From positions 72,596,678 to 72,660,677 of the forward strand of contig OX104134.1 in NCBI GenBank assembly GCA_944470555.2: 64,000 bases of DNA. The letters are read 5' to 3'. Of the stretch, positions 46,630 to 60,400 are shown piece by piece. This stretch comes from Heterobilharzia americana (Eukaryota; Platyhelminthes; Trematoda; Strigeidida; Schistosomatidae). Below the pieces are notes generated by a model that searched no databases, was not told where the DNA came from, and saw nothing but the letters and a program-made list of their open reading frames with translations. The translations under genes and the position numbers were made by a program. Within the stretch, counting starts at the first letter, position 1; each line of letters opens with the position of its first letter.

Positions 46630-49589
46630 AGTTCAGATCACTTGAATCTGGGTATTTGACTTGTGTGGACCAGAATACCTAAATAGGGATGATGAATTTT
46701 AATTGACTTATAAATTACACAGTTTAGCTTGACATTTTTGACAGATGAGTAGTTTTCCAAGTTTCCAAGTCTAAAGCGTTTCCACTGAACATGTTGGTCA
46801 GTACAGGTCACGAAGCCAGATTCAGGTTATCTGAATGATTCGACTCTGTGAAATAAGTTTCTCCACGTACACTCCTAGTGAGCTAGGTTTCGAACGAGCA
46901 GAATAGCCGTTTGCTGTATACATCACTTGATTTGACTTCCAATATATAAAGAGTTCAGTCTGGGTGGTTTCTAACTACACAAGATATTTAGTAGTATATT
47001 TCTTAAGTCTAATGTTGGCTAATAGTTCAAACTGAGGTGGCCAAAAGGGAATGTTCTGCGATAAAATAGTCAGTCATTTCTGCAGCTAGAAAGAGCTTGT
47101 GTATCATTGGGTGCACGGAAAAGAATATGAAGTCGATCACGGTGATGGCTAATACTTTGAGAAGTATTTGGAGTATAACATTACGAGAACTCTAATGGGA
47201 AATTAGAACCAAGATGTGTTACCATAAAAAAAGGAGGAATAAAGTTAAAATGGCAACAAGTATTGATCAGTGAGAGTAAGGAGAATATCGAGGTATTGAA
47301 TAAAATAAAGGAGATATTATGAACGCAGCGAAATGAGACAGTGGACGTACCTCTTCTATACGCAGAGCTCAGGCTACAATTTATGGATTGCTAGCTCCTC
47401 TACCATTCCATCTCTTGGTCTATTTAGTAAACTTTGCAAATTCTTCTTATTCTTGTACGGAGCAAGTGAATTAGGTTCAGTGACACCCATTTTTGTGAGT
47501 TTATCGTTCATTCCCATTTAGTCTCCTGTAGACTGAGCATTTTAGACAGCTCTCTTCTGTCCAACGAAAAAGCATGAAGATAAAGTTCTTAGTTGTTTTC
47601 AAATTTCCTAGTGAAACTGATCATGAGATGTCTGTCATTCAATTTTAGAAGAGCGACATCAGGACCGGTAACAGCAGACTCACTTGTTTGTTATTACTAC
47701 TACTAACTCACTGCAAATAATTCCTCTGAAAGAGAATTTTATTCACTGAATTACTTTGTGACAATTTTATTTTTGCCAGCCAGTGATCACTAGCTTGAGT
47801 GTATGTATAGAATTCTAGGAGATTTTAACACAAGAAAATCACTGATGTATTTGAGAGCCGTTCTAAGTGGACAAACTACATATAAGTAAAGTATTCGTCA
47901 AACACTTCAATGGAAAGTGTTATGCTGTGATGGTGTGATGTTTAACAGCTTTCACTGCATCACATTTCTATATCAGAAGTAACCATTTATAACCTTATTA
48001 TTTCTCATGCCAATTTTCGCTTTTATCATATTATGAGGGAAGTAGAATAAAATTTTCTTTCAGTTCTTCATTGCATTACTAAATCTTTATAACTGAGATT
48101 TTAATAGGCTCAGTATTGTGTGATGATTGTCTTTATAATGGCTTGTAGACGAAAATCTACGCTGTCCTACAGGAGTTTTGGAATAGACAAAGTAATAAAC
48201 AAAATTATTTAGTTAGTTACACCAGAATAGAATCAAATTAAAGATAGTGTGAGCAGTGAAATGTTTGGAGCAAAACATTGTGACTCCTCATTACTTGATA
48301 TCCACCAGATACCAAAAACTAGACTGACGAAAAATCGCGTAGAATTTCAGTAATAGCCATTAATTTGTGTCCATTTGCTGTTTTGACAAAACGACAGCTG
48401 TTGAGTGCTATAAAGATTCCAGACTTACACACATTTTCAACTATAAAAAAGGGGTTCATGGCTTCACAAAAACTTCACCAAAATCTCGTCGTTTGAATTT
48501 GATCACGTTTGAGTATTTTAATATTATCTTCAGTGCACAGTGGTTAAAGAAACCGATGATATTGGTTTCTTTATCATAAGTATATAGTTTTCACTGAGGA
48601 AGGCTTAGGTGTTAATAAGTCAGCTTCATCTGAAATCTGAGACAACCCTGCAGTGTATTTTTCTTGAAACACTCTAGTGATTTATAGATGTTTCTTTCTT
48701 GACTTGAAGAACACCATAGGTAAGGATACAGAATAGTCTTCAAATAGAGAGCAATAAGAATAATCACTGTGTTCTTTTACTCTAAAACCACTAGGGTTGC
48801 TTTTTTAGACTATCAGTAGTGCATGCGGCTGCACTCATTGCAGCTTATTTTATTGATTCCATAACTAGAAATTAATCGTGTCTTGTAGTCGAATAGGAAA
48901 TTCTGTCACTTTTTGTGGTAGATATTTTATAGACCAGTAATTTATTTGTAGTAACTGAATTGCCTGACATAGTAACTAAAACGCGAACTACGAAATTAAA
49001 AATTATAAGTAAATTTTTAATGAAAAGTTTATGCACAAGGATACGTTTTTATTTTTGTGATATTTTGAGTGAAACTACTGCCCATGATCCCACCAACAGT
49101 GGGAATTTTTTGGCAATATTTATTACCAAAATAAAAACTTATCACTGTGTGCAAACGCTTCACTAAAAATTTACTTATAGTACATTAATCCATTTCACAA
49201 TGCACAGAATTTTCATCGATTCACAAAATTAAGAATTATCTGAATAAACTGTCAAGTTTAACAGGGGTTATGATGGGTGACTTATTTTACAAGCAGTTCA
49301 TACCATATCAACAGATTAATATACTGTTAAACCTTAACGTAAATTTTTCCATTATCTTAATGTAAGTGTGAAATTGCTTCTGCAACTTGACATAAGTCTT
49401 CATAACTTTTTGATTTGATATTTTCATTTTTGAGAAGCAATCCCTGAAAGCTTACCATCTCAATGAGATTATAACTAGCAGATAATTGCAGAAAAGTATG
49501 TTAGATAGTGTATTCACTCCTTGGTATCTAAAACTTGAATATTTACACTGTCAGTTATCATCGAATAGCTTGTTCTCACACAACTTTGT

Positions 49590-49745
49590 CTACCTTAATG
49601 TCCCTTTTTTATCCACCTGTTCTTTGTATACTACTATAAAATGTGGTAACTTGGACCAATGCACTTGTGTGGGAGGTTCTACGCTGATTTTGTCTGTTGA
49701 TCTGCTGTAAGACAAAAATAAAGTATATGGTTGAAGGAGAAAACA
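49590..49745 (+). mobile_element. non-LTR retrotransposon 3' UTR fragment
   Basis: The stretch containing ACTTGGACCAATGCACTTGT and GGTTCTACGCTGATTTTGTC matches the 3' UTR of the element at 54390-56320 (there around 56230-56270). No coding part is attached. Confidence 0.65.
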
Positions 49746-50504
49746 AAGACAGAGCTTATTTGTTATTTTAGTTTTCATAGCTGATCAAATGTAAGGTAAG
49801 TCGTCTGGAAAGAAAATACCTTTTAACATCCATGTCTATTACGAGCCGAGTGTTTGAAAGACAATGAGTTAGGCATTTTAGAAATATTCAGCTTAAGGCT
49901 GGCTCTTCATCTACAAGATTTTAAACATTCCAAACGAGTGATAAAACCTACTTAATGTATGCAACAAGCAGCCTGTGAATACGTGAAAAATATGGTATGA
50001 ACCAATTCAAACATATAAATTTCGCTGTGTTTTATTGTAAATTCAGGCTGAGAAGCAGCTGTATTCCATCATAAGTTTTGTCCTCACTAACCGCATTTTG
50101 TTAAAGCATCTCTGCAAGAATTTCTGAATGTCAAAACTATAAACAAACCAGTGCTCTAAATAGTGATTATGTAAAGGGCAGTAAGAGTGATTTTCATGTC
50201 TCCGCATCATTAATATTTCGAGCAGAGTGCTAGTTATTTTCTAAAACAAGTCACAGTGACTCTAGTCTTTGTATTTATTCTTCAGCTTTGTAACCGAAAT
50301 TATAAGCAATAATGTTTAAAAGGCAGAAATAAACCAACTGATTATTTTTAAGATTTAATTTTCCACCATATACGTTACTGAAATAAACTGATAGCCTTCT
50401 ACTGGCTTCTTTTACATACGGTGGGGTCGCCTTGCAAGCAATGTTGAGGTTAGGCATAAAATACTAGGGATGAGAGGTAAGTTAGTTGATGGGATTGTAA
50501 ACCT

Positions 50505-50965
50505 TTGTTGACTGATTTGATTGAAATATATGTTGTACATGTTAAGCTATTGCTAACCTTCACGCAGGTTGTTAGAGAAGTAGGATTAATTGGAATCAAA
50601 GTTAAACGTGGTTACACTAGAACATGTCACCGATTCTCCAGGTCTTTCACTTTTGGTTTGAACCGGTTAGGAAAGTATAGACTATTTGGCTAGGTTCCTC
50701 GATATTATAAAAACGGTGGTTATGAAATTCCGGAGATAATGCTCAAGACTGATTACTAAGGGTGTGAATAAGTACACATTATTTGTTAGTTTCAGAAATT
50801 CGAACATTTTCACTAGTCTTCATTAATTGCTTCTTTTCCCTCTTAGACACTTTTATTTTCCACTGTCAGTAATTTTCAATGTTAGTTTACTTTTCAATCT
50901 GCTGCAAAGAGTGACAACTTAAACTGATTCATTGTTACACCGAATTCTACTTTTTTTGTTAGTTT
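50505..50965 (+). mobile_element. non-LTR retrotransposon 3' end fragment, diverged
   Basis: The frame at 50505-50693 ends with a stretch, VREVGLIGIKVKRGYTRTCH then NRLGKYRLFG, that parallels the C-terminal tail of the element at 54390-56320 (there WHQCINSLVAGWSHVGKYRI). The following 270 nt resemble its 3' UTR. It is clearly older and more diverged than the 54-59 kb copies. Confidence 0.6.
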
Positions 50966-51998
50966 ACTGGAATTTGAACGTATTTTAATAGCTTCAGATA
51001 GATAGGAGATATGTACTTTTGATTTCATTACTTCATTTTTGCAAGAATAAAATCAGCTTGCAGTAGTTTCCTTTAGATAGAGTGATGGTATCAAGACAGG
51101 GTTTTCTTTACTTTGAAACTAAGTGTGTGACTTTTGAAATTGTAATTACAAGATCTAAGCACTTTACTAAATAATAAGCATTCAGGAGTCTACTACTTGG
51201 AGAGTAAAGTAAAACACTGATAACATTTTTAGATGAAAACTGCACTCTGAATTTGTAGAAAGTATACAGTTTCCATCATTAATAAGCATAGAATATGACT
51301 GCCCTTCGTCAGGTGACGTGGCACAGCACTAAAGTATGAAATTCGATCATTACATTCTAGGTGATCATTGGGCCTGTTCGAGATATCTGACTTGCTTCCT
51401 AAGGATCTCCAACGGTAAAAACGATACTATAATACATAGCAAGACTAAAAGATCCTGTTTTAATAATTTTCTTTTTTATGAGGCTTCTAGGAAACATGTT
51501 GATAACTGTACTTGAAAGTGTTTCTTGAATCCTTTAACTTGTATCGATGGACACATAAGGCTCTTAGTCGTTTGTAATTTTGCATACAATTTTTGTCTTC
51601 CTTTTTCTGAGTGAAAATTAACGCTTTGTAATACGAAATGCAATTAGGAGATGAAAATTTAGTGCATTTCAAGAACACTTTTATTAAATATCTTTGCAGC
51701 AAGTAACTACTGTTCTGTGGAGTTCTACGGTTTCTCTTTTGACAGATACTGACTCTTAAATGTGTGGGACTGTATAAAGTGGAATAGTTTACCCTCAAAT
51801 TATTCTGAAATAAATACTTTCTGTTTGGGGCTCCATTAATACAGCACAAGGTTTATGAGCGATTCCTATTGAAGTGTAACGCATAATATATGCACACAGA
51901 TGCAAATGTTTTCAAATTCTTAAACTTCAGTGATTTTAAATGCATTCCAATGAACTCAACTACATAATCATCGTTTTTAAAACAGTATTTTATTTTAG

Positions 51999-52133
51999 GT
52001 TATGTATTTTACTGCAACCACACCGTATATATTCATGATTATACTACTTGTACGAACAGCGCAGTTAGACGGTGCATCTACCGGTATATCATATTATTTA
52101 AAACCGGACTGGAGAAAATTGGCGGATATGACA
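51999..52133 (+). CDS. SLC6 transporter, exon with TM5
   Basis: This 135-nt, 45-codon exon reads VMYFTATTPYIFMIILLVRT, then AQLDGASTGISYYLKPDWRK and LADMT. This is TM5 with the V-x-Y-F-T-A-T-x-P-Y motif and extracellular loop 3 with G-I-x-Y-Y-L-x-P-D-W. Acceptor TTTTAG, donor GTGAGT, phase 0 at both ends. Confidence 0.95.
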
Positions 52134-52584
52134 GTGAGTGCTATTTAAAATATATAGAAACTTTTTTTACTCTTCTTATTATTTATGTTTAATGAAGAGC
52201 AGAGAATTTTATAGATCTAAATAAAGACCTCAGTGATATTTAGTTTGTAAAAATGAAATATGTTAAGGCTGAAGGACTTCATAGATGTTTTATGACTCTG
52301 TCACAGTCAAGGGTAACTAAATTTTCTGTATGATGTTACCATAGTGTTAGAAGATAAGCATTCAATTTCGCATCATTTTTTTGGTAGTAGTTCACAGTGG
52401 CAAAGTAAAGGGCAAATATGATAGAAGATGGTTTATAACTACCTTGAATCTAACTTTCTTGCATGTCTTGAGCTGATATAGCAGTAGTAAAGCTGAAAAA
52501 ATAAGGTGAATTCAATTTGTTTCTTAAACACTGTTTTCTGCTGTTTTATTTTCTTGGTTTCGGTTTGCATTGCAATCTAGAATG

Positions 52585-52706
52585 CATCTTCCTTACGCAT
52601 GAGAATCAGCTTGATGTACCCACACTTCAGGAAGTGATGTCTTTCTCACGGAGACTCAAACCCAACACCCATCACCATCACCTCCAGAATGTTATCTGTT
52701 AGGCTG
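52585..52706 (-). repeat. tRNA-derived SINE, family c, second copy
   Basis: The minus strand has an A-box-like CAGCCTAACAGATAAC (52691-52706) and a B box GGGTTTGAGTCTC (52651-52663). A tail matching the copy at 2945-3072 (AAGTGATG and flanks) follows. Confidence 0.55.
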
Positions 52707-54389
52707 TACACAAGGACCAACTGCATAGGATTCCATTAGTGCCTAAGTTTTATGTTAGGGTGGTGGAGTGTGTTTGATAAGTATTAGTCACACTCAATAA
52801 TAGTTTATACTGAAATTATTAACCTTATCTCGTGAATTTGATAAAATAATTTTCACAATGAAAAAAGTAGTTTGACTATTTAGTTTCTTGGGTTTATTTG
52901 ATGAGAAATCCTATCTGTTGGTTCCTTATAGCAAAGCCTATCCACTCACCTTTCACTTGTCGTTTCATGCACAGTTCTCATCAACTTTTTAGCTGAAATT
53001 TTCCTAAATTGAAGTATTAGTGTTCCCAGTACTTAGTGTGTACACTAGATTTGTCAGTGGTTTTAATATGCCTTTGTATTACTTATTTGAGTGTTGAAGT
53101 AACTTCTCATTCTAAACTCGCTTGGAAGCATTGATGGCAGGAACTTAGATAATCAGCGTTTTTACCTACTCCATTTAACCGGATCGGAATATGATTATGC
53201 AAAACACATTTTATTTCCCTTTGATCCACTGTTATAATACAAATGATATTATCCCACTGTGAAACAAAGAAAGCCACTCCAGTCTCATTGATTCAGTTCA
53301 GAATCTGTGTCCGTAAGTATGACATGTGCTATGTCTAGCTGGCAAACTCATGTACCTACTCTTAATCTTAGTGATGAACCTTTTTGGATTAGTTTGAACT
53401 TTGTATGACATGGTGACGTTAGTCCAAATGTAAACGGTGGCAAATAAAAGTTTAGTGTCTAAAACGGGGAAGCCCGGAGATTCTATATTTGACCAACATG
53501 TAAGCAACTGTTAGGTGTTGCAGCAGGTATGTAGGCGTGATAGAAGTCATCACTCATTGAGTGAAGCCAGCTTTAATGGCTAATGGATCTATTGAAAATA
53601 TCTCAGTTGGTGCGATAACTTTCCATCCTCTTGACTAGAAAGTCATATTTAGCTTGTATCTGTTGGTGTATTAAGAGTTCATGAACAAGGTTTAGGGGGT
53701 AATGATAATTGGTGATTCAGGTGTTTATGGAATGTGGTTCACGATAAAAAGCCATTCTGAATGTTCTGCGGATTTATCATTTTGTTTTATCAACATTTAC
53801 TATACGACAAAGAGAGCTGCTTTGAATACGTCGTTTAAAACTGTTATTCAATTTTTTCTGTCATTCTGTATTTGTTGCATCTCATTTCCAAATAATATTG
53901 TTACACTACTTGAAGCTATGCACCTCCTGGTGACTGGTTTTATCTGAGATTTCAGAAGTCAGTGAGTCATTCATTGACACAAACGTTGTGCAGTTACTCC
54001 TTTTGAAGCCTATTCTAATAAGTTCTGACAAAAATTCTTGTACAGCTGAAAAGTTTAGAGGTTTAAGACACAAAGTTATGACAGATTGATATTTGTGGTG
54101 AGTATTTTAACTGAGGATATGGATGTTCAAAGTGAGTTGTTTCTGGAGCTAAGACCTTAGTTGGCCAACACTTCAGTGTCGTGCTATGTATCGTCATCAA
54201 TGCATAAGGATTTTGTGAATTGGTAATTATCATGTTGGCTCAAACTGAAGAAATCTCTAGTTTTCTTTTTTCCAATCAGTCATTCTTAGTTTTGAATGTC
54301 ACTCCATCTACCTAGGTGTGAGCAGCCACGTAGGATATTTACTCGTCATGCAAAAGAAGTGGTTCGATTCGATTAGTTGACTGATAGCT

Positions 54390-56320
54390 GTCACATTAAC
54401 ATGTTGGTTGGCTTGCACGTCACAATAATCCACCGAGCTACGGTGGAAAAACGCTCGTTCCCTTAAAGTCCCACCATACCAGAGAGCCCATTGGAATAGT
54501 AATTGGGCAAAAAGCAGTTGTCATTATGGTGTAAATTACTATGCTGTGATGAGGGTCCGAGGGTGAAGTCGTATCACTGGCTCTCTAGGCGTTTGGTAGC
54601 AATAAGGTGTTTCTCACGAGTAACCGGCAGTGGTATACTAGTGCAACCTTCCCTATTGAAAGGCGTACCTTTCGGCTGAATCCAAGTTGACATTCGCCCA
54701 TGCACTGTTCTACTAAAGGACACAGTCAGAAACAAAAAGAGTAGAGAACTTCATCGCTATCTTCTCGTAATCTGTGTCCACGCACCCACCGATGGCAATG
54801 CTAACAAAGTGGAGTATGAGTTCTACTTAAAGCTGTCTAGCCTACTACTGAAAGCCAAACTTTCAGACGTGGTTGTCGTAGCAGGTCACTTCAATGCACA
54901 GGTGGGTAGACCAAATCAGACAGAAAACAATATTTAGATATCACTTTTAGGATCTCAGTAGAATGAACAGATAACGTCAACCGCCTTCTAAAATCGTAAT
55001 CTGCCAACCATCATTTTCTGGCCAGCAGGAGATTCAGTCATAAATAGGGATATTTTTCGATATTGGCTGTGGACAAAACAGATAAGATTGCTATAAGCTA
55101 TCGCTGAAGTGGGTCGGTAGGAGATTGCTAACCCCTGTGCAGCGCAAAGTAGAATAACAGCCAGAGGTATCGATACAACTAAGTGGACGTGAAGAAATCA
55201 CAGAGAAAGAATATTGTAGGCGCAGCTAAACAGTGAGAACATTAGGGCTGCATTCGGCGAAAAAGCTGGTTAGAAATTTATCGGAATGGGGCAATATCTA
55301 TTATTTGAAAGAGGTCTGAAGCAAAACAGCATTGAAAACTTTCGTGAATTGGTTAGGAAGCGACAGTAGATCTCAGCATCTTCTTACACAAACATATCTC
55401 TACGTGATCCGAGTACAATAAAAAGTGGAAGCAAATCAAGTGTATGCTGACAAGAGATGCATGCAACGGCCACAAACACTGCTAAGCAGCGAAAGCTGAA
55501 GAGGTGAAAAAAGTAGCAGTGATAGATAACAGTAGACAGTTAATTAGATTTATATATAAGGCGGAAACAGTCAATGACTTATGAAAATATGGCGAAGAAA
55601 GTTGAATATAACGAATTAAGCTATTTGCGGGCTACTTATAAGAACAGAGCAACTAACTTTCTCACCATTAAATCAGATTGTGAATTAAATATCAGGAGAG
55701 AGGCTCCAAAAAAACATATGTTAAAAAGCTGTAAGTAATCGCGAAAGCCTGAATCACCATATCGGCAAAGTCTATGTCAAGCAAAAGGTACTAGGCAAGG
55801 AAGGCAAGTCAGTCAATGAGGTTGTAAACCTTCATCGTAAAGTTGGACTGGCCATGTCCTGTGCACGCCGAGTAAACACACCTCAAAGTGCAATACTCGT
55901 GAAAGTTGAATTAGGTTGAAAGAGGGTTTAGGGCGACAAGACTGAGACGTGGCACCAGTGCATTAATTCCTTGGTGGCTGGTTGGAGTCATGTTGGGAAG
56001 TACAGAATATCTGTCTAGGGTCCTCAAGACGAGACAAGTCAGTGGTTGAAGACCCTTTGTAACATGGCTAAAAATTAGTCACAATGGAATAGATGTGTTC
56101 ACTCTCTGACATTTTTACTAACTTTGATTTTCAAATTCCCTCCCCTTCCTAATACACTTTTGTCTACTTTGAAATCAGTCTTTTGCTATCAACTTGTTTT
56201 TACATGCCACTATGAAGTGTAGCAGCTTGGACCGATGCACTTGTGTTCTAGGTTCTACGTTGATTTTGTCTCTCTGTCTACCATATAGTGTGAACGGCAG
56301 CTGAAGGGAAACCAAGTAGT
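54390..56320 (+). mobile_element. non-LTR retrotransposon, internally deleted, plus-strand copy
   Basis: An APE-type endonuclease is readable as LVICVHAPTDGNANKVEYEF and SDVVVVAGHFNAQVGR (about 54770-54910). The aspartate of the G-D-F-N-A motif is histidine here. Broken linker sequence follows. The RT core is not recognisable, and the element resumes at its C-terminal tail (about 55740-56080), which ends with WHQCINSLVAGWSHVGKYRI and QWLKTLCNMAKN. A 3' UTR to about 56320 follows. Probably an internal deletion removed the RT. The clade is not assigned. The 5' edge is approximate. Confidence 0.75.
55782..55950 (+). repeat. 169-bp inverted repeat, left arm
   Basis: This segment is the reverse complement of 57158-57326 with only two mismatches that I can see. 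It codes for part of the non-LTR C-terminal tail (GKEGKSVNEVVNLHRKVGLA). The two arms are 1207 bp apart. Confidence 0.9.
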
Positions 56321-57157
56321 GTTTTGTGCAGTGATAATATAAAGTGAAAAATGCATCATTATGCTTTCCTTCTTAACATTTTTTGTTAAACAAATGTCAA
56401 GTTTTAAACCATTGGTATCATTCGAAGTAATTTTGAGTGTATGAGAACAGCACTTAGTTTAAGCATACAATTACCGATTACATTCACAAGTCAATGATAT
56501 ATACATGAATCCTCACCAAGATAACAATAGTATGTCATGCTTTCCAATGTGAATGAATAATTCAACAATACAAGGTAACATGAATTGTAGAATAAAATTC
56601 AGAATGTTTTAAGCAAAAATGAATTGGATTATGACTGAATTTAAAACGAACGTTTAAAGTGAATGAAAGCTCAATGCGTCATTGAGGCAAAGGAATACAC
56701 TTGACTAAAAGATGTGAATTTGGAATGAGCGAGATCAAAAATAGGAGTAACTTTCAGTGGATCTATTTCATTTTGGTAGTGTTTTGTCAATAATTGACAA
56801 CCGAGACTATCAAATTATAGGTGGTAAAGTGGTTGGGCGTGTAAAACAACTTTACTTACCTGAGAAGTTGCATCAGCCCTGGTCGGTCTGTGACCGACAA
56901 AAACTCCATACAGATGAAAAAGCTAGACTGGTTTTCGCTAACCTACCACATTTATGGCATCACCATCATATCTGAATATCTATTAAGCGTCGACTATACT
57001 GCATTCTTATTTCATCCAATGAATCGAAGTATGTTAACTTTTTAATTAAACTATGTATTTTGGTATTCTTGGTCAGTCAAAATCAACACGGAACCTGACA
57101 TTACTGAGTATCATTCTGAGTTGCTACAACTCATATCAACATATTAAGGTGGAAGGC

Positions 57158-57326
57158 ACGTCTCAGTCCTGTCGCCCCAAACCCTCTTTCAACCTAATTC
57201 AACTTTCACGAGTATTGCACTTTGAGGTGTGTTTACTCGGCGTGCACAGGACATGGCCAGTCCAACTTTACGATGAAGGTTTACAACCTCATTGACTGAC
57301 TTGCCTTCCTTGCCTAGTACCTTTTG
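57158..57326 (-). repeat. 169-bp inverted repeat, right arm
   Basis: Inverted partner of 55782-55950. The non-LTR copy on this strand ends at 57158, exactly at the end of the arm, whereas the plus-strand copy continues into its 3' UTR. Confidence 0.9.
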
Positions 57327-57431
57327 TCTGACATGGACACCGCTCACATTTTGACCCAAATATTTGAGAGCAGTTTCATGCAGGGATCGCTGGTCGAATA
57401 CTTTTAGTTTGTTCAGATCTTTGACTTTCAA
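57189..57431 (-). pseudogene. non-LTR ORF C-terminal tail (80 codons open)
   Basis: MKVKDLNKLKVFDQRSLHET and the following GKEGKSVNEVVNLHRKVGLA form the conserved tail found after the RT in several fluke non-LTR elements (V-F-D-x-R-x-L motif, then the R-V-L-G block). Open for 80 codons, then stop. It is part of the minus-strand element and not an independent gene. Confidence 0.75.
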
Positions 57432-60400
57432 TGACTATGTCACACAGGTGCATTGCACGTCAGGGTAGCATGACTGCACTCCGATGGGTGGTTGGATACC
57501 TCACTGATATCATTGGCAACACTAGCTGGTTAATAAAAATTCTATTTTTCCTAACAAATATGAGATTCCATCAGCAGCTTGATCCTTAGGGCTGATGCAG
57601 CTTCTGCCAGTTCATTCCTTATTTTAAGTTTAGACCAGTCTTTGATCACCATCTTACAGTTGAACGGTATGAAATGCAAGCTGGACACTCAGATATCTAC
57701 TCAAGACGTTCAGAAGACTCTAAATTTCGTTGACATCTTTGTCTAACTGGACAATGTCTTCTGTGCACTCTATGTTAATCAAATGTCCTCCAGAGGGTAG
57801 ATCAATCCGTGTGAAGTCAGAGTTATCTAAGGCTATGTTTATTGATACATGAATAAAGACAGAAAAGGTGAAAGTAATCCCTTCTCATCGACAACCTTGA
57901 CTTCTGTCTCCCTACGGACCTACATTGCCTGCGTGAAATTGAGTAGAGTGCTTTGTCTGGCACAGTATATTTACCTGATACTTCTTTTCAGATTCAAAAC
58001 TAACATAGTGACTCTTGGACTACAGAGTCAAATATTACCTTCAGGTCAGAAAATTTGGCAAGTGTCAGCCTGTCTTCCGAACCCTGTTGAAGGCTAAAGA
58101 TTTTATTGACCTTATTGCTGTCAAATCCGGTTAGTCTCCGGATAACCTAGGGCCATGGGATATTGGATATGACGTTAATCAGGCTGATTCCCCTGTGGTT
58201 GTCAAAAGGAGACTTTTCTCTTAACGGTAAAGATCAATGAAATAGACCAATTTGATGGAACTACCTCTGGTGTCGATGTATCAGCTAGTAACCTCATTGC
58301 TCTTCTGAGTAAGCTTTCAACACCATCATTCAAAGTATCTTTATGGGAAGTCATCTAGTCCCATCTGGTCTCAAGTTTAAAACAACCTTCTCAAATTTGA
58401 AGAGAGTTTAAGAACCTACATCTGCACCGCACATAGGCTGGATCCCATGCTACTCAAGCTTTACTGTTCTTCATTTGAATTGTTCATCAAAATGTTCGGC
58501 CCAAGAGAGAGGTTGTCACCATCCCGTCCTTATCAGGGATAGTTTAGTGCACCATCACTTTACTTTTTACCTATACCCTAATAAGCCAGCTGTTACCTAG
58601 TGCTGATGTCACCTCTTTTGCCACTCACTACTGCTCATGATTAACGCAAAGACTGGTGGTCAATTTATGTTTGCGCAGCTTTCGCTCTCTATTGCAGTCG
58701 CAGCCATCCAGCTACAATGAGTCTTCCAACATCCACCAGTTTGGATGATACTGTGGAAACCTGCTGGTACTTGCTAACCTTTGGATACTGGTTATCAACT
58801 GTCTTTACCACTGTTTCCACAGTAGACTGAATATTGCACCAAACTTCATCAGAATGAGAATTGCTGTCGTATGTCAAACAAATGCTTAGCTGTCTCCTTC
58901 TTGAATACATGCTCGGTGCTGTCACCTACTCCAATGCTCACAAAAGTAACTGTCAACCAGGTTCTTCAGAAGCAGCGGTGATCCGCCAAAAATCCTCAGC
59001 AACAGTGTGATCTATCTGTGTCAATCAATGGTTTGATGTCTGCGGATGTCAAGTAAGACATTGTCTCTCCTTTAGCTTGAAGTCTATGATAACTAGAAAC
59101 AAGTGATTGTCGGAATAAAATCGCAAAAGACCATCACCATTCTTGGCTTGCTGGTAGGAATATTATATTTATAAAATATATTACGTTACACCAAGATAAC
59201 CTTCCAGTTAGCTCAGCTTCCTTATATGAGCATTGAAGTCAAATGCTATTATGGCTATATCCATAGTTTCTGCTTTCTGCAACAAAGTTGACAGTTTTCA
59301 ATTAAACTTATCAATGGCTTCATCTGACATATAGCCAATGAGTGCATTGGCAGAAATTGCAAAAAGCATCGTATAGTCTCACGACCGTTCTTAGTTATTA
59401 CAGATCCACTCATTTGGACAACATAAAAACACCTTCTAACTGGTTTATATCATGGCTTAATTTTAATGAGTTCATTTGACTTTAATCTGTAGATTTTATG
59501 CAATAGTTAATTAATGCAACGCTGAAAAGGCTATCAAGAATTAGAAACTTTATTTGCTAACAAAGTGAGCAGTAGTTACAGCAACACTGACTACACTTCT
59601 AAACAGGCTATGTTAGTTTGTGAGTGGACTGAGACTGAGAATGCCAAAAGCAGTATTTAGGCTGAATTTTCAATGGGTTCACTACAATCAGTGGAATAAT
59701 GGAGACTAAAAACTTCACTCTTGAAATCATGAGGTCATTCGGTTGGCTAGGAAACGTTTGAGGAATATTGAAAGATGAAGTTGAGTTAAATATACAATCT
59801 ACGTTCTCTGGCCTGTTACAGAAAGTGTAATGTTTTATACTGTGGGTATACTTTAAGGCTTATTTCAAAGTGATTTCAGATGAAGTTGTAGAATAAAATG
59901 ACACTGGGTAAACAGTTAGTGTAATATCAGTTTTTTCTCCTAGAAGTATATGAAGAAAGAACTACTAGGTATCCACGATATTCTGAGTAAACATTTAAAT
60001 CCTGAAGAGTTCATCGAAGCAGATATTGCTCACACAAATCTCAAACGTGAATTCATCAGAGTGAAGGGGAAACACCTGTTTTTTTGTCTAAAATTTGAGG
60101 AGAAGCTGCATGTGACAACCTAACATGAAGCGCATAACTTATTTCCCAATGGCAACCCACAGACCTGGATAAATGCCATTTTGATCGCATAAGTGTCAAC
60201 TTTTAAAAAAGAAGTGTAGTTTTATGAACCTTTTTGCTACTGTCACGTATAATATAAACCTGATATGCGTTACTGAATGTCCTTTAGACAGTCCATTGTT
60301 CATGAATATTTACATGCAATGATTTTGCAAAAGCGGTTTCGTAGAATGAACTAGAAAATTATCTTGCGATAGAATGATCGATTTTTGCTAGTCTTAAACA

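Larger units (their letters stand above)
45890..51998 (+). other. SLC6 intron, 6.1 kb
   Basis: The intron contains a strong short hairpin at 46607-46629 and two non-LTR 3' fragments (49590-49745 and 50505-50965). The remaining stretches (45890-46600, 46630-49585, 49750-50500, 50970-51998) show no supported exon, repeat or RNA gene. A B-box-like string (minus, near 46890) occurs without an A box. Confidence 0.75.
57158..59440 (-). mobile_element. non-LTR retrotransposon, minus-strand copy
   Basis: Same family as 54390-56320 but with the RT region present. On minus there is an endonuclease part (LIGYMSDEAIDKF and DIAIIAFDFNAHI, about 59227-59345), a linker frame at 58925-58689, an RT block DNHRGISLINVISN (about 58155-58200) and a ruined catalytic box, IECTEDIVQL, at about 57740-57775 where Y-A-D-D-I is expected. 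The C-terminal tail is KDLNKLKVFDQRSLHETALK to GDRTET. It lacks the 3' UTR. Many stops. Confidence 0.78.

Noticed and set aside
46760..46900. B-box-like string as a SINE
   Set aside because: No A box at the right distance and no second copy recognised.
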